Positions 12,206-21,880 of a DNA stretch of 33,415 nt are shown here, piece after piece. Made by a program: the position numbers and the translations under genes. Positions within the stretch are counted from its first letter, which is position 1. Each line of letters starts with the position of its first letter. The notes beneath the pieces are model-generated. The model did not search any database and was not told the DNA's origin. It saw only the letters and a list, made by a program, of their open reading frames with translations. This DNA comes from Burkholderiales bacterium (GTDB lineage Bacteria > Pseudomonadota > Gammaproteobacteria > Burkholderiales > Burkholderiaceae_D), in NCBI GenBank assembly GCA_026399895.1, contig JAPLQC010000069.1, forward strand, positions 1-33,415, read 5' to 3'.

Positions 12206-14758
12206 TTAGATACGCAAAGCGTCAAGCAGATCCGACTCCAGCGCGATCTGCGATCGGGCATTTGACAGCATTGGGCCATCGACTACGAAGACATCTTCGA
12301 CGCGTTCGCCGAGGGTGGCGATTTTAGCGGTATACAAATTCACCTTGTAGCGCGCCAGCACACTGGCAATTGAGTAAAGCAAGCCGGGGCGATCATTGGC
12401 TGACACTGAGAGCAGGTGATACTGGCCTCGCTCATCGGGAGATAAATGCACGGTTGGCGTAATCGGAAAGGTGCGCGATAGCCGAGATAGTCTGGCTTTG
12501 GCGGGCGCTGGTAGTTCGGTATCGCTCTTAACCCAGAGCGGGAGATCATGCTCGACTAAGGCAATCAGCTCACGGTAGTTCTCTGAAAAGCTTGGCTCGC
12601 TGACGAGAAACGTATCCAGCGCGTAGCCATTACGCGTGGTTTGTACCTTGGCATCCAGAATGCTGAAATTATGGCGATCAAAATAGCCACAAATGCGCGC
12701 AAAAAGATCGGTGCGGTCACGCAGATACACTACGACCTGCAAACCTTCGCCAATCGGCGCGATACGGCAACGTACCAGCGGCTGCTCATCGTCCAAATGC
12801 TCATGCAAGACGCGCGTATGCCAGGCAATTTCTGCGGCATCGTGGCGCAGAAAATAGCCAACATCCAGTCGCTTCCATAACTTGTCATGAGTCTCGTCGG
12901 GCAGGCCATGCAGTCGAAGCATCGCACGTGCCTCTTGCTGACGGTTTTGCAGTACGCGGTCGGTTGACGGTGCTTCACCACCGAGCACGCGCAAGCTCAT
13001 GCGGTACAAGTCCTCTAGCAACTTTCCTTTCCAGGCATTCCAAACCTTTGGGCTAGTGCCGCGAATATCTGCGACTGTCAGCAAGTAGAGCGCAGTCAGG
13101 CGGCGCTCGGTTTTGATGGTTTTGACGAAGGCACGGATCACTTCAGGATCAGACAGATCTTGCTTTTGCGCGACCTGTGACATCAGTAGATGCTGCTCTA
13201 CGAGGAAAGTGACTAGCTCGGTATCTTGTTTTGACAAACCATGATCACCACAAAACCGACGGGCATCGGTTTTGCCAAGCACCGAATGATCACCACCGCG
13301 CCCTTTGGCGATATCGTGAAACAGCGCGGCGATATACAGCAGCCAAGGCTGTGCAAAGTTCGCGATCAATTGACTGCAGAAAGGGTACTCATGCGAATGC
13401 TCGGGGATTGCAAAGCGACGCACATTACGCACCACCATCAAGATATGCTGATCGACCGTGTATACATGGAATAGATCATGCTGCATCTGACCAATGATGC
13501 GACGGAAGTTGGGCAGGTAGCGCCCCAGAATCGACAGCTGGTTCATGCCACGCAGCGCGTGGGTAATGCCTTTTGGTGATTGCAGTATTTGCAGGAAGAG
13601 ATCGCGGTTTTTTGGGTCGCGACGAAACTTGGCGTCGATCCGAAACCGAGCGTGCCACAGTGCACGTTGCGTTCGCGCAGTCATGCCCTTTAACTCGCCA
13701 TAACGCTCCAGCAGCAAGAAGATCTCCAGCATCGCAGAGGGTGTTTGCTCGAACACGTGATCGTTTGCGATGTCGATCATGCCGTTCACCTCATTGAACC
13801 GTTCATTCACGGGTCGTGAGGCGATTGGTTGCGGGAACAGGCGCGACTCGATGTTCTGCAGCAAGATACTGTTGAGCTGCGTGACCGCTTTGGCCGCCCA
13901 GTAATAGCGCTGCATTAGCACTTCGCTGGCGCGTCGATCTTCGCTGGCAGTAAAGCCAAAGGTATCCGCAATCGGTCCTTGCACATCGAACACCAAGCGG
14001 TCTTCGCGACGTCCGGCGTGCAGGTGTAAGCGGATACGAATATCTTTGAAGGCACGTTCTTTTTCTGCCAGTTGGCGCGCCTCGGTACGGGTGATGATCT
14101 GACTATCGGCAAGTTCGCGCCACGAGCGTCCAAGTCCGGCTGCTTTTGATACCCACAGAATCACTTGCAGATCACGCAGGCCGCCTGGGCTTTCCTTGCA
14201 GTTGGGCTCAAGGCTGTAGGGCGTGTTCTCATACTTCACATGGCGCTGACGCAGCTCGAGTACTTTATCTTGAAAAAAAGCACGTGCATCCATCGCCTGC
14301 GCATGACGCTGCTGCAGCGACGTGAATAGCTGCCGCGAACCCGTGATGCGGCGAGCCTCCAGCAGGCTGGTTTGAACGGTGATGTCAGCCTCGGATTCAG
14401 TCATGCATTCATCGACCGTGCGGATGCTATGCCCGATTTCCAGCCCGAGATCCCAGAATAGCTGCACTAATTGCTCGAGCTTCTCGCGCAGGGCGTCGTC
14501 TGGCGAAGCCGGCAGCAGGATCAGCAGATCAATATCGGAGTGGGGAAAAAGCTCACCGCGGCCATAGCCACCGACGGCGACCAGTGTTGCTGTGGATGGC
14601 ATGTCAAACTGCTGCCAGGCTTGCGTCAGGACTTGGTCGGCGTTGCGTGCGATTTGCTTTAGCAGTCGCTCTGGTCGCCGGTCGCGCAGGTAGTCCTCGA
14701 CAATTACCCGCCGGCCTTCCCTTAGCTGTTCGCGCAGAGAGATCGACAGCGCGGTCAT
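12206..14758 (-). CDS. glnD: Bifunctional PII uridylyltransferase/uridylyl-removing enzyme GlnD
   Basis: GlnD senses glutamine and adds or removes UMP on PII proteins (GlnB/GlnK), setting nitrogen assimilation. The 850-residue product has all domains. The nucleotidyltransferase motif [20 protein letters not shown] includes D75 and D77. A GlnD-type helical linker follows. The HD domain motif [14 protein letters not shown] lies near 480 and provides uridylyl removal. Two C-terminal ACT domains (from about 674, [14 protein letters not shown], and about 780, [16 protein letters not shown]) bind glutamine. Length matches the family. Its ATG follows the map TGA after a single intervening base, so the pair is probably translationally coupled. 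map-glnD adjacency is standard in beta- and gammaproteobacteria. Confidence 0.97.
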   Translation of the reverse strand: MTALSISLREQLREGRRVIVEDYLRDRRPERLLKQIARNADQVLTQAWQQFDMPSTATLVAVGGYGRGELFPHSDIDLLILLPASPDDALREKLEQLVQLFWDLGLEIGHSIRTVDECMTESEADITVQTSLLEARRITGSRQLFTSLQQRHAQAMDARAFFQDKVLELRQRHVKYENTPYSLEPNCKESPGGLRDLQVILWVSKAAGLGRSWRELADSQIITRTEARQLAEKERAFKDIRIRLHLHAGRREDRLVFDVQGPIADTFGFTASEDRRASEVLMQRYYWAAKAVTQLNSILLQNIESRLFPQPIASRPVNERFNEVNGMIDIANDHVFEQTPSAMLEIFLLLERYGELKGMTARTQRALWHARFRIDAKFRRDPKNRDLFLQILQSPKGITHALRGMNQLSILGRYLPNFRRIIGQMQHDLFHVYTVDQHILMVVRNVRRFAIPEHSHEYPFCSQLIANFAQPWLLYIAALFHDIAKGRGGDHSVLGKTDARRFCGDHGLSKQDTELVTFLVEQHLLMSQVAQKQDLSDPEVIRAFVKTIKTERRLTALYLLTVADIRGTSPKVWNAWKGKLLEDLYRMSLRVLGGEAPSTDRVLQNRQQEARAMLRLHGLPDETHDKLWKRLDVGYFLRHDAAEIAWHTRVLHEHLDDEQPLVRCRIAPIGEGLQVVVYLRDRTDLFARICGYFDRHNFSILDAKVQTTRNGYALDTFLVSEPSFSENYRELIALVEHDLPLWVKSDTELPAPAKARLSRLSRTFPITPTVHLSPDERGQYHLLSVSANDRPGLLYSIASVLARYKVNLYTAKIATLGERVEDVFVVDGPMLSNARSQIALESDLLDALRI

Positions 14759-14759
14759 A

Positions 14760-15596
14760 TCAGTCCACGCTAACCGGGCTGCCTGCTGCTTGGTTGGTGA
14801 TAAAGGCGGGCGGCGCTGGCGAGCCTGCCGAAACAGTCAGCACCTCAAAACCGGTCTCTGTAACCAGCACGGTGTGCTCCCACTGCGCCGAGAGGCTGCG
14901 GTCACGCGTCTTGATGGTCCAGCCGTCGCTCATCTCGCGAATCTCGCGGCGCCCCGCATTGATCATGGGCTCAACCGTAAAGATCATGCCAGCGACTAAT
15001 TGATCCAGCGTCCCTGGTTTGCCGTAGTGCAGTACCTGCGGCTCTTCATGGAACACCTTGCCGATGCCGTGACCGCAGAATTCACGCACGATAGAAAACC
15101 CAGCGTTCTCAGCGTATTGCTGAATCACATGACCAATGTCGCCCAGATAGGTGCCGGGGCGGATGCGCGAGATGCCAAGCCACATCGACTCGTAGGTAAT
15201 CTCACTCAGGCGCTTGGCAAGAATCGAGGGCTCACCGACGAAAAACATGCGGCTAGTATCGCCGTGGTAACCATCGGCAATCACGGTGACATCAATGTTG
15301 ACGACATCGCCCAGCTTAAGAACCTTGTCGCCGGGAATGCCATGGCAGACCACATCATTGACCGAGGTGCAGATAGATTTCGGGTAAGGGGTATAGCCAG
15401 GTGGGCAGTAGTTCAAAGGTGCCGGGGTCACCCCCTGCACGTTCACCATGTAGTCGTGACACAGCTTGTCGAGCTGATCCGTGCTGACACCCGCCGTCAC
15501 ATGCGGCGTGATGAAATCCAGCACCTCTGAGGCGAGGCGTCCCGCCACGCGCATGCCAGCGATATCTTCCGGTGTCTTGATGGTAATGTTGCCCAT
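14760..15596 (-). CDS. map: Type I methionine aminopeptidase
   Basis: Map removes the initiator methionine from new proteins after deformylation. The 278-residue protein has the five metal ligands of the pita-bread fold: D102 and D113 ([20 protein letters not shown]), H176 ([13 protein letters not shown]), E209 (IFTVEPMIN) and E240 ([11 protein letters not shown]), plus the substrate-site H85 in VCHGIP. The N-terminus [19 protein letters not shown] fixes the ATG at 15596; no clear Shine-Dalgarno sequence is seen. It is the first gene of the minus-strand run and is divergent from rpsB, the common arrangement in proteobacteria. The C-terminal tail after about residue 257 is Ala/Pro-rich and slightly longer than the minimal enzyme. 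Confidence 0.97.
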   Translation of the reverse strand: MGNITIKTPEDIAGMRVAGRLASEVLDFITPHVTAGVSTDQLDKLCHDYMVNVQGVTPAPLNYCPPGYTPYPKSICTSVNDVVCHGIPGDKVLKLGDVVNIDVTVIADGYHGDTSRMFFVGEPSILAKRLSEITYESMWLGISRIRPGTYLGDIGHVIQQYAENAGFSIVREFCGHGIGKVFHEEPQVLHYGKPGTLDQLVAGMIFTVEPMINAGRREIREMSDGWTIKTRDRSLSAQWEHTVLVTETGFEVLTVSAGSPAPPAFITNQAAGSPVSVD

Positions 15597-15612
15597 GATG
15601 CTACTGCGCGGT

Positions 15613-15630
15613 CGCCATTAACGGATGGCG
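15613..15630 (-). promoter_or_regulatory. Hairpin in the map leader
   Basis: Perfect 6-base arms CGCCAT and ATGGCG flank a 6-base loop. It lies 16 bases upstream of the map ATG and downstream of the TATAAT at 15657-15662, so it would be transcribed in the map leader. There is no T run, so it is not a terminator. A role in translation is possible but unproven. Confidence 0.35.
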
Positions 15631-15878
15631 GAGGCAGTCCTGTGAGTGAAGTGGCGATTATAGTCGACCGCCTATGTGGCCGCCCTAGGGCCGGCGCTGT
15701 TTGGCCAGATGGTCTGCCAGTTTGCGTAGAGGGCAGGTTTCCGAGTAAAATCTTGGGTTAGCTTGCAGGTAGCCGTGGTTAGGCAACAGCAACTGCTAAA
15801 TCGGTAGCATTTTTGTAAACAACTTAGTAAATAACGAGTCCGTGCCCCAAGGGTGCCCGTAAGGAGTTTTCTCTGTTC

Positions 15879-15908
15879 GGGTTGCTGGCCGGTCTCAAGA
15901 CCCAACCC
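15879..15908 (+). promoter_or_regulatory. rpsB leader hairpin just upstream of the ribosome binding site
   Basis: GGGTTG (15879-15884) pairs with CAACCC (15903-15908). Inside, GGTC-TCAA-GACC forms a tetraloop hairpin, leaving a 6-base bulge (15885-15890) on one side only. The structure ends 1 base before the GGAG ribosome binding site of rpsB (15910-15913). S2 is known to repress its own mRNA in other proteobacteria through a leader structure, so this is a candidate S2 site. Confidence 0.5.
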
Positions 15909-15918
15909 TGGAGAAATT

Positions 15919-16662
15919 ATGTCTGTCACTATGCGTGAAATGCTGGAAGCTGGCGTCCATTTCGGTCACCAAACCCGCTTCTGGAACCCAAAGATGGCCC
16001 CGTTTATCTTCGGTCATCGCAACAAAATTCATATCGTCAACCTCGAACAGACCATGGCCATGTTCCAGGAGGCGACCAAGTACATCCGTAAGCTCTCCGC
16101 TAATCGCGGCACCATCTTGATGGTGGGCACCAAGCGTCAGGCACGCGACATCATCGCAGCTGAGGCGCAGCGCGCAGGCGTTCCGTTTGTCGACCAGCGC
16201 TGGCTCGGCGGCACCTTGACCAACTTCAAGACCATCAAGACCTCGATCAAGCGCCTGAAAGAGATGGAAGTCGCTATCGCCGATGGCTCGGTTGAGAAAA
16301 TGTCCAAGAAAGAAGCGCTGATGTTCAATCGCGAATTGGACAAGCTGCAAAAAGGCATCGGCGGCATCAAAGATATGAACGGCGTTCCTGACGCTATCTT
16401 CGTGATCGACGTGGGTTACCACAAGGGCGCGATCACCGAAGCCATCAAGCTGGGCATTCCAGTGATTGGTGTGGTGGATACTAATCACTCGCCGAATGGC
16501 GTGACGTACGTGATCCCCGGCAATGATGACTCGTCGAAAGCGATCACGCTGTATGCGCGTGGCGTTGCGGACGCGATTCTCGAAGGTCGCGCGACCTCGG
16601 TGGCCGACATCGTCGAAGCCACCAAGGGCGAGGAGTTCGTCGAAGTCAGCGATCAGGCCTGA
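15919..16662 (+). CDS. rpsB: 30S ribosomal protein S2
   Basis: S2 is a late-assembling 30S subunit protein. The 247-residue product is full length and carries the S2 landmarks [20 protein letters not shown] (about 5-24) and [15 protein letters not shown]. It also has the middle signature [15 protein letters not shown] and [20 protein letters not shown] with the following DD. The ATG at 15919 is chosen over the open frame upstream because [12 protein letters not shown] is the family start and GGAG lies 5 bases before it. It is followed by a terminator-like hairpin and tsf, the nearly universal rpsB-tsf order, and is headed by a structured leader. Confidence 0.98.
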   Translation: MSVTMREMLEAGVHFGHQTRFWNPKMAPFIFGHRNKIHIVNLEQTMAMFQEATKYIRKLSANRGTILMVGTKRQARDIIAAEAQRAGVPFVDQRWLGGTLTNFKTIKTSIKRLKEMEVAIADGSVEKMSKKEALMFNRELDKLQKGIGGIKDMNGVPDAIFVIDVGYHKGAITEAIKLGIPVIGVVDTNHSPNGVTYVIPGNDDSSKAITLYARGVADAILEGRATSVADIVEATKGEEFVEVSDQA

Positions 16663-16703
16663 TTCGCCGCAGCGCACTGCCTCAGTAATTGAGGCGGAAA
16701 ATC

Positions 16704-16733
16704 AGGGGCAAACAGCGGTTCGCCCCTTTTTTT
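16704..16733 (+). terminator. Rho-independent terminator or attenuator between rpsB and tsf
   Basis: AGGGGC (16704-16709) pairs with GCCCCT (16722-16727), and inside, AAC-AGCG-GTT extends the stem with one mismatch. The stem runs into seven T residues (16727-16733). In many bacteria a partial terminator between rpsB and tsf adjusts S2 and EF-Ts levels; here it is an intrinsic terminator by form, and read-through is inferred because no good tsf promoter is seen. Confidence 0.75.
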
Positions 16734-16804
16734 CGGGCGATGCATAGCGCGGGGCAGGCGGCTTGAGTGTCAGCCGCTGGTCGTAGTGCAAGGATATTGA
16801 TACC

Positions 16805-16822
16805 GGTCGCCGTGCGGCGACC
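16805..16822 (+). promoter_or_regulatory. Hairpin directly upstream of the tsf ribosome binding site
   Basis: GGTCGCC and GGCGACC form a perfect 7-base stem with a GTGC loop. It ends 5 bases before the strong GAGGAG ribosome binding site of tsf. No T run follows, so it is not a terminator. It could tune tsf translation or stabilise the mRNA 5' end made by processing after the upstream hairpin. Confidence 0.45.
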
Positions 16823-16839
16823 AAGTTGAGGAGAAGTAA

Positions 16840-17721
16840 ATGGCAGCAATTACAGCAGCAATGGTAGGCGAACTGCGCGCGAAGACAGACGCGCCCATGA
16901 TGGAGTGCAAGAAGGCGCTGACCGAAGCTGATGGCGACATGGCGAAAGCCGAGGAAATCCTGCGCGTCAAGCTCGGTAACAAAGCATCTAAAGCGGCATC
17001 GCGTATTACCGCCGAAGGCGTGGTCACAGCCCATATCGCCGGTGGCATCGGTGCGCTGGTCGAAGTCAACTGCGAGACTGACTTTGTCTCGAAGAATGAT
17101 GACTTCCTGAACTTCACCAAACACATGGCGCAGCTGGTTGCCGATAAAAATCCAAGTGACGTGGCTGCGCTTTCTGCTTTGCCGATGGACGGCAAAACCG
17201 TTGAAGAAGTACGTTCGGCCTTGATCGGCAAGATTGGCGAGAACATGTCGATCCGCCGCTTCCAGCGTTTCGAAACCTCGGCTAAGTTGGCTTCCTACTT
17301 GCACGGCACTCGCATTGGCGTGATGGTTGAATACGACGGCGGTGAAGAGCAGGTTGGTAAAGACGTAGCGATGCATATTGCAGCGATGAAGCCTGTGGCA
17401 TTGTCGTCGACTCAAGTGCCGGCAGATCTGATCGAGAAAGAGCGTTCGGTTGCGACACTGAAGGCGCAGGAATCGGGCAAGCCAGCAGACATCGCGGCCA
17501 AAATGGTCGAGGGCTCGGTACAGAAATACCTGAAAGAGGTCTCGCTGCTGGATCAGGCTTTCGTCAAAAACGACAAGCAAACCGTTGAACAGATGTTGAA
17601 GTCGGCGAACACCACGGTGAAAGCCTTCACCATGTTTATCGTCGGCGAAGGCATTGAGAAACGACAGGATGACTTTGCTGCCGAAGTAGCGGCGCAGGTC
17701 GCCGCTGCGAAGAAGTCTTAA
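16840..17721 (+). CDS. tsf: Elongation factor Ts
   Basis: EF-Ts is the nucleotide exchange factor that recycles EF-Tu from GDP to GTP form. The 293-residue product has both family signatures: [17 protein letters not shown] (about 8-24) and [19 protein letters not shown] (about 72-90). The dimerisation/coiled region and a C-terminal module follow ([22 protein letters not shown] ending). The ATG at 16840 has GAGGAG 6 bases upstream. The gene is bounded by a terminator on each side, which suggests tsf levels are set separately from rpsB and pyrH. Confidence 0.98.
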   Translation: MAAITAAMVGELRAKTDAPMMECKKALTEADGDMAKAEEILRVKLGNKASKAASRITAEGVVTAHIAGGIGALVEVNCETDFVSKNDDFLNFTKHMAQLVADKNPSDVAALSALPMDGKTVEEVRSALIGKIGENMSIRRFQRFETSAKLASYLHGTRIGVMVEYDGGEEQVGKDVAMHIAAMKPVALSSTQVPADLIEKERSVATLKAQESGKPADIAAKMVEGSVQKYLKEVSLLDQAFVKNDKQTVEQMLKSANTTVKAFTMFIVGEGIEKRQDDFAAEVAAQVAAAKKS

Positions 17722-17731
17722 GCGTTAAGAA

Positions 17732-17757
17732 AAACGGGCCGCATGGCCCGTTTTTTT
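17732..17757 (+). terminator. Rho-independent terminator after tsf
   Basis: AAACGGGCC (17732-17740), a GCAT loop, and GGCCCGTTT (17745-17753) form a perfect 9-base stem, with T residues from 17751 to 17757. It begins 11 bases after the tsf stop and is the clearest intrinsic terminator in the window. pyrH begins 61 bases beyond it, so pyrH needs its own promoter or read-through. Confidence 0.9.
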
Positions 17758-17817
17758 CAGTGAGGCAGCATTTACAATATCGATCAAAGCACCTGGGCAA
17801 ATAAGGGAGTAGTACGC

Positions 17818-18534
17818 ATGACAACACCCATATACAAGCGGGTTCTGCTGAAGCTGTCGGGCGAGGCGCTGATGGGCGACGACGCTTACGGCATTAATCG
17901 CGCCACCATCGAGCGCATGGTGGCCGATGTGTCCGAAGTGGCCCAAATGGGTGTTGAGGTTGCGATCGTGATTGGCGGTGGCAATATTTTCCGAGGTGTA
18001 GCGCCGGGTGCGCAGGGCATGGACCGTGCGACCGCCGACTACATGGGTATGCTCGCCACCGTGATGAATTCTTTGGCGTTGGCTGATGCGATGCGTCAGG
18101 TGGGTATGACGGCACGCGTGATGTCAGCGATCGCCATTGAGCAAGTGGTTGAGCCCTATGTGCGTCCCAAGGCACTCCAGTACCTGGAGGAGGGCAAAAT
18201 TGTCGTGTTCGCCGCAGGTACCGGAAATCCTTTTTTCACGACTGATACCGCAGCCGCATTGCGCGGCGCAGAAATCGGCGCAGAGGTCGTGCTTAAGGCG
18301 ACCAAAGTGGATGGTATCTACAGCGCTGATCCAAAAAAAGATGCCTCGGCTACGCGCTACACCAGCATCAGTTTCGATGAAGCGATCTCGAAGCGACTGC
18401 AGGTGATGGATGCGACTGCATTTGCCTTATGCCGCGATCAAAAACTACCGATCCGTGTGTTCTCTATCGTCAAGCCTGGAGCGCTGAAGAGCGTGGTGCT
18501 TGGCGACGACGAGGGCACATTGGTTCACGTCTGA
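17818..18534 (+). CDS. pyrH: Uridylate kinase (UMP kinase)
   Basis: PyrH phosphorylates UMP to UDP in pyrimidine nucleotide synthesis. The 238-residue protein is of the amino-acid-kinase fold with [14 protein letters not shown] (about 6-19), [21 protein letters not shown] (given in part), [12 protein letters not shown], and the ATP-site segment [21 protein letters not shown]. The family member is hexameric and regulated by GTP and UTP; those properties are family knowledge. GGGAG lies 9 bases before the ATG. It sits between tsf and frr, as in most proteobacteria. No convincing promoter hexamer pair was found in the short gap behind the tsf terminator. Confidence 0.97.
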   Translation: MTTPIYKRVLLKLSGEALMGDDAYGINRATIERMVADVSEVAQMGVEVAIVIGGGNIFRGVAPGAQGMDRATADYMGMLATVMNSLALADAMRQVGMTARVMSAIAIEQVVEPYVRPKALQYLEEGKIVVFAAGTGNPFFTTDTAAALRGAEIGAEVVLKATKVDGIYSADPKKDASATRYTSISFDEAISKRLQVMDATAFALCRDQKLPIRVFSIVKPGALKSVVLGDDEGTLVHV

Positions 18535-18564
18535 TTCACATCCACCGCATTCCAGGAGAAGGAT

Positions 18565-19034
18565 ATGACACCTGCTGAGGTTAAAAAAGCCACTGAGCAA
18601 AAAATGCAGAAATCGATTGAGACCCTGAAAATGGATCTCGCAAAAGTCCGAACAGGTCGTGCACACGTCGGCATTCTTGACCATGTGATGGTCGATTACT
18701 ACGGCACCCCGACGCAGATCACGCAGGTCGCTAACCTGACCTTGCTGGATGCTCGCACGATTGGTGTGCAGCCATGGGAAAAGAAAATGATGGCAGCGAT
18801 TGAAAAAGCCATCCGCGAATCTGACCTGGGTCTGAACCCTGCCACCGTTGGCGATTTGATTCGTGTTCCCACGCCGGCATTGACTGAGGAACGTCGCAAG
18901 GAAATGGTGAAACTCGTTCGCAGCGAAGCGGAGGATGCCAAGATCGCGGTCCGTAATATCCGACGTGATGCCAATTTGTCGCAGAAGTCGACAAAATGGT
19001 GGTCGAAAAAGAAAAAGATGTGATGACAGTCTGA
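18565..19034 (+). pseudogene. frr: Ribosome recycling factor, apparently broken by an internal deletion with frameshift
   Basis: RRF, with EF-G, splits ribosomes after termination and is essential in tested bacteria. The open frame from the ATG at 18565 (preceded by AGGAGAAGG) is normal RRF up to VRNIRRDAN (residue 137). It then reads [15 protein letters not shown] and stops at 19021-19023, for 152 residues against the usual 185-186. Reading from 18975 in another frame gives [19 protein letters not shown] and a stop at 19032-19034, exactly the expected last 19 residues. About 30 codons between (KDKxISEDD region) are absent, and the frame change implies a loss near 91 bases. A junction microhomology AAT is plausible. 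The missing part is two of the three helices of the long domain, so the product should not work. An assembly error is a real alternative. Confidence 0.85.
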
Positions 19035-19088
19035 GTCCTGTTCTCAAGCAGTTGTAGGATTTTTCTTTGACTTTTGTCGAGAGCGAAT

Positions 19089-19847
19089 ATGAGCCACCTG
19101 AGTTCTACGCTGCACATACCCGATACCGCTTTAGTGCCCAAGCACGTTGCGATCATCATGGATGGCAACGGGCGCTGGGCGACCAGCCGTTACTTGCCTC
19201 GGGTGGCTGGACACGCCAAAGGCGTCGAAACAGTTCGCAAAGTCGTTAAAGAGTGCATCTCGCGCGGTGTTGGCTACCTCACCTTGTTTGCGTTCAGCTC
19301 GGAAAACTGGCGGCGGCCGGCAGACGAAGTCTCCGTGCTGATGCGCTTGTTTGCCACCGCCTTGGAGCGCGAGGTAGACAAGATGCACGCCAACGGCATA
19401 CGGCTGCGGGTGGTTGGTGATTTGTCTAGGTTCGATGCTCGCTTGTTAGAACTTATCGCGCATGCCGAGAAAAAAACAGAATCTAATTCGCGCCTGACGC
19501 TCACAATCTGCGCCAACTACGGTGGGCGATGGGATTTGATGCAGGCGACAAATCGCATGGTTTCCGAGCACCCCGGCCAAGAAAATTACGCAGAGTCTGA
19601 TCTGGCGCCTTATCTGGCCATGGCTTACGCGCCCGAGCCCGATCTGTTTATTCGTACCGGTGGTGAGCAGCGCATTTCAAATTTCCTGCTCTGGCAGCTT
19701 GCCTACACGGAGCTGTATTTCACCGATATCTTTTGGCCAGACTTTGACGCTGCCGCACTCGATGAAGCGATTGCTTCATACCAGCAGCGCGAGCGTCGCT
19801 TCGGTCGAACCAGCGCCCAATTGGTTGAGGTGAGGAAGGCTTCCTGA
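19089..19847 (+). CDS. uppS: Undecaprenyl diphosphate synthase (UppS)
   Basis: UppS extends farnesyl diphosphate with isopentenyl units in cis to make the C55 lipid carrier for peptidoglycan and O-antigen. The protein is 252 residues from the ATG at 19089. [13 protein letters not shown] (about 19-31, catalytic D25) is the hallmark. [21 protein letters not shown] and the substrate-site segment [24 protein letters not shown] follow (quoted in part as [10 protein letters not shown]). A TTG at 19074 would add five residues but has no better ribosome binding site, and both starts are weak. Its TGA overlaps the cdsA ATG by one base. Confidence 0.96.
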   Translation: MSHLSSTLHIPDTALVPKHVAIIMDGNGRWATSRYLPRVAGHAKGVETVRKVVKECISRGVGYLTLFAFSSENWRRPADEVSVLMRLFATALEREVDKMHANGIRLRVVGDLSRFDARLLELIAHAEKKTESNSRLTLTICANYGGRWDLMQATNRMVSEHPGQENYAESDLAPYLAMAYAPEPDLFIRTGGEQRISNFLLWQLAYTELYFTDIFWPDFDAAALDEAIASYQQRERRFGRTSAQLVEVRKAS

Positions 19848-20668
19848 TGCTTCGTCAACGCGTGATTACTGCGGTTGTTCTGCTCGTGCTGCTCGGTGCA
19901 GTATTGGGCTCGGGCTCCGCGATCGCTTTCGTACTTACTTTGGCTATTTTCTTCGGGGCAGCTTGCTGGGAGGCGCTCAAGCTCTCGGGTTTACGCTTTG
20001 CGCTACCGCTAGCACTGATGTCGGCAGCAGTGTTGTTACCCATTATCAGTCGCGCTACCGGTGAGTGGATCCCGCTGGCCTCAGTCTGTATGGCGCTTTG
20101 GTTATTGCGTTTTTTCCCGGCCTTGCGTTTTGGCTTGCCAACGAATAATGGATTGCGCGGCGCTTTGTTCAACTCGCTTTATCTTATTGCGTTGCTTGGT
20201 TGTTTTATATCGATAGCCGGCTTGTGGCAGCGCTCGGCAGTTTTTCTTTTGTCCGCCATGGCGATGGTGTGGGTCGCTGATATTGGCGCTTACTTCGCCG
20301 GTCGCTCATTCGGTAAACGCAAGCTGGCGCCGAGTATCTCGCCCGGTAAGACTTGGGAAGGTGTGGCGGGTGGCCTGCTTGCTGTACTGCTGTTGTCTGC
20401 GCTGGCAACGCAACTGCCTGAAACATTTCAGGCGCACTTGCTGGCACGTTATGGCTGGCTTAAATGGGCGCTTTTGCTTGCGCTGTTTGTTGCCGCCAGC
20501 GTGATTGGTGATCTGTTCGAGTCAATGCTGAAACGACGCGTTGAGGTCAAAGATAGCAGTAATCTGTTGCCCGGCCATGGTGGCGTGCTCGATCGTATCG
20601 ATGCGCTGGTACCCACCATGCCCTTGGCTTATCTGCTAGCGGCGCAGATGCCGCTGTCGGTCTCGTGA
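19847..20668 (+). CDS. cdsA: Phosphatidate cytidylyltransferase (CDP-diglyceride synthase)
   Basis: CdsA makes CDP-diacylglycerol from CTP and phosphatidate at the inner membrane, the branch point for all phospholipids. The 273-residue protein is strongly hydrophobic with about seven to eight predicted membrane segments, starting with VITAVVLLVLLGAVLG. Near the C-terminus (about 226-252) is the family signature, visible as SMLKRRVEVKDSS then LLPGHGGVLDRID. This contains the conserved K-D, H-G-G and D-R-x-D residues. The start overlaps the uppS stop (TGATG), indicating coupling. Confidence 0.96.
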   Translation: MLRQRVITAVVLLVLLGAVLGSGSAIAFVLTLAIFFGAACWEALKLSGLRFALPLALMSAAVLLPIISRATGEWIPLASVCMALWLLRFFPALRFGLPTNNGLRGALFNSLYLIALLGCFISIAGLWQRSAVFLLSAMAMVWVADIGAYFAGRSFGKRKLAPSISPGKTWEGVAGGLLAVLLLSALATQLPETFQAHLLARYGWLKWALLLALFVAASVIGDLFESMLKRRVEVKDSSNLLPGHGGVLDRIDALVPTMPLAYLLAAQMPLSVS

Positions 20669-20680
20669 AATAATCTACGC

Positions 20681-21850
20681 ATGCAATCGCTCACCATCCT
20701 TGGCGCAACTGGTTCGATCGGTGTCTCTACGCTGGATGTTGTGGCGCGCCACCCAGATCGTTATCGTATCTTTGCATTGACCGGGCAAACTCGTATTGAC
20801 GTACTCGCTGAGCAATGCGCGCAGTTTCAACCGGAAGTGGCGGTCGTGGTTGATGCGGATGCAGCGGAACGATTGCAAAAACTTATTCGCGATCGAGGCC
20901 TCAAAACCAACGTGGTTTACGGCGAGCAGGCCCTCTGTGACGTGGCTAGTGCAGATGCGTGTGACACGGTGATGGCCGCGATTGTCGGTGCCGCAGGGCT
21001 TGGCCCGAGTTTGGCCGCTGCAAAAGCTGGCAAGAAGCTGCTGCTCGCTAATAAAGAGGCATTAGTTATTTCTGGGCAGTTGTTCATGGATGCGGTGGCG
21101 GCGAGCGGTTCTACGTTGTTGCCGATCGACAGTGAGCACAACGCGATATTTCAATGTCTGCCGATTGGTTATCAACGCGTACCACCGCAACACGGTATTC
21201 GTAAAATTCTTCTCACGGCGTCCGGCGGTCCGTTTCTGGATCGAGAACTATCCAGTTTTGACAGCATTACGCCTGAGCAGGCAGTCGCCCATCCGAACTG
21301 GAGCATGGGTCGCAAAATCTCGGTCGATTCGGCGACTATGATGAACAAAGGCTTAGAGGTGATCGAGGCGCATTGGCTGTTTGGCGCCAGTGCCTCGCAG
21401 ATCGAGGTCGTGATCCATCCGCAGAGCGTGATTCATTCCATGGTGGCCTACGCCGACGGCTCAGTATTAGCGCAACTCGGTAACCCGGATATGCGCACAC
21501 CCATTGCGCATGCATTAGCTTACCCAGAGCGTATTGATTCAGGGGTTGATGCGATTGATCTGGCCCGCATCGCGCAGCTAGATTTCCGTGAGCCGGACAG
21601 GGTGCGCTTTCCGTGTCTTCAGTTGGCGTTTGATGTTCTGCACGCCGGTGGCAGCGCACCAGCGGTGTTGAATGCGGCGAACGAGGTTGCGGTGCAGGCT
21701 TTTTTGGATAAGCAAATTGGTTTCACTAGAATTTCTTCACTCATCGCAGAGACGTTGAGCCGGGTACCGGCGGCATCGGTCGATACGCTAGAGAGTCTGC
21801 TTGCGCAAGACAGCAAGGCGCGCGACCAAGCGCGTGCGTTGCTGCAGTGA
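20681..21850 (+). CDS. dxr: 1-deoxy-D-xylulose 5-phosphate reductoisomerase (Dxr/IspC)
   Basis: Dxr converts DXP to 2-C-methyl-D-erythritol 4-phosphate, the committed step of the non-mevalonate isoprenoid pathway, which ultimately supplies UppS. The 389-residue product has the NADPH-binding loop LGATGSIG (7-14), the KEALV segment, the metal-binding D150 and E152 in [19 protein letters not shown], and the second acidic region [21 protein letters not shown] (in part as [15 protein letters not shown]). Length is within the family range. It starts 13 bases after cdsA and precedes rseP, the common order. Confidence 0.97.
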   Translation: MQSLTILGATGSIGVSTLDVVARHPDRYRIFALTGQTRIDVLAEQCAQFQPEVAVVVDADAAERLQKLIRDRGLKTNVVYGEQALCDVASADACDTVMAAIVGAAGLGPSLAAAKAGKKLLLANKEALVISGQLFMDAVAASGSTLLPIDSEHNAIFQCLPIGYQRVPPQHGIRKILLTASGGPFLDRELSSFDSITPEQAVAHPNWSMGRKISVDSATMMNKGLEVIEAHWLFGASASQIEVVIHPQSVIHSMVAYADGSVLAQLGNPDMRTPIAHALAYPERIDSGVDAIDLARIAQLDFREPDRVRFPCLQLAFDVLHAGGSAPAVLNAANEVAVQAFLDKQIGFTRISSLIAETLSRVPAASVDTLESLLAQDSKARDQARALLQ

Positions 21851-21880
21851 TGCCTTGGTAATTAGGCCCGGATTAATCAA

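Larger units (their letters stand above)
15597..15918. other. Divergent intergenic region between map and rpsB
   Basis: This 322-base gap holds no credible gene; an open frame through it on the minus strand has no family features. The map side contains a minus-strand TATAAT (15657-15662) without an obvious -35 box, and a hairpin (15613-15630). The rpsB side has an AT-rich stretch near 15805-15833 that may hold the rpsB promoter, although no clean -35/-10 pair is seen. Two leader hairpins follow: GTGCCC-CAA-GGGTGC, with wobble pairs, near 15842-15856, and a stronger one at 15879-15908. Confidence 0.6.

Noticed and set aside
15672..15929. Open frame of 85 codons on the minus strand in the map-rpsB gap.
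   Set aside because: No family features, and it crosses the rpsB leader and start; it is probably chance.
15895..16677. Long open frame of 260 codons antisense to rpsB.
   Set aside because: It mirrors the codon pattern of rpsB, has no recognisable domain and no independent ribosome binding site evidence. It is a shadow frame.
16702..17580. Long open frame of 292 codons antisense to tsf.
   Set aside because: It overlaps EF-Ts completely and encodes a His/Cys/Arg-rich string without family features.
18973..19034. Programmed frameshift in frr instead of a broken gene.
   Set aside because: A shift would restore only the last 19 residues; about 30 residues of the middle would still be missing, and no slippery heptamer precedes the junction.
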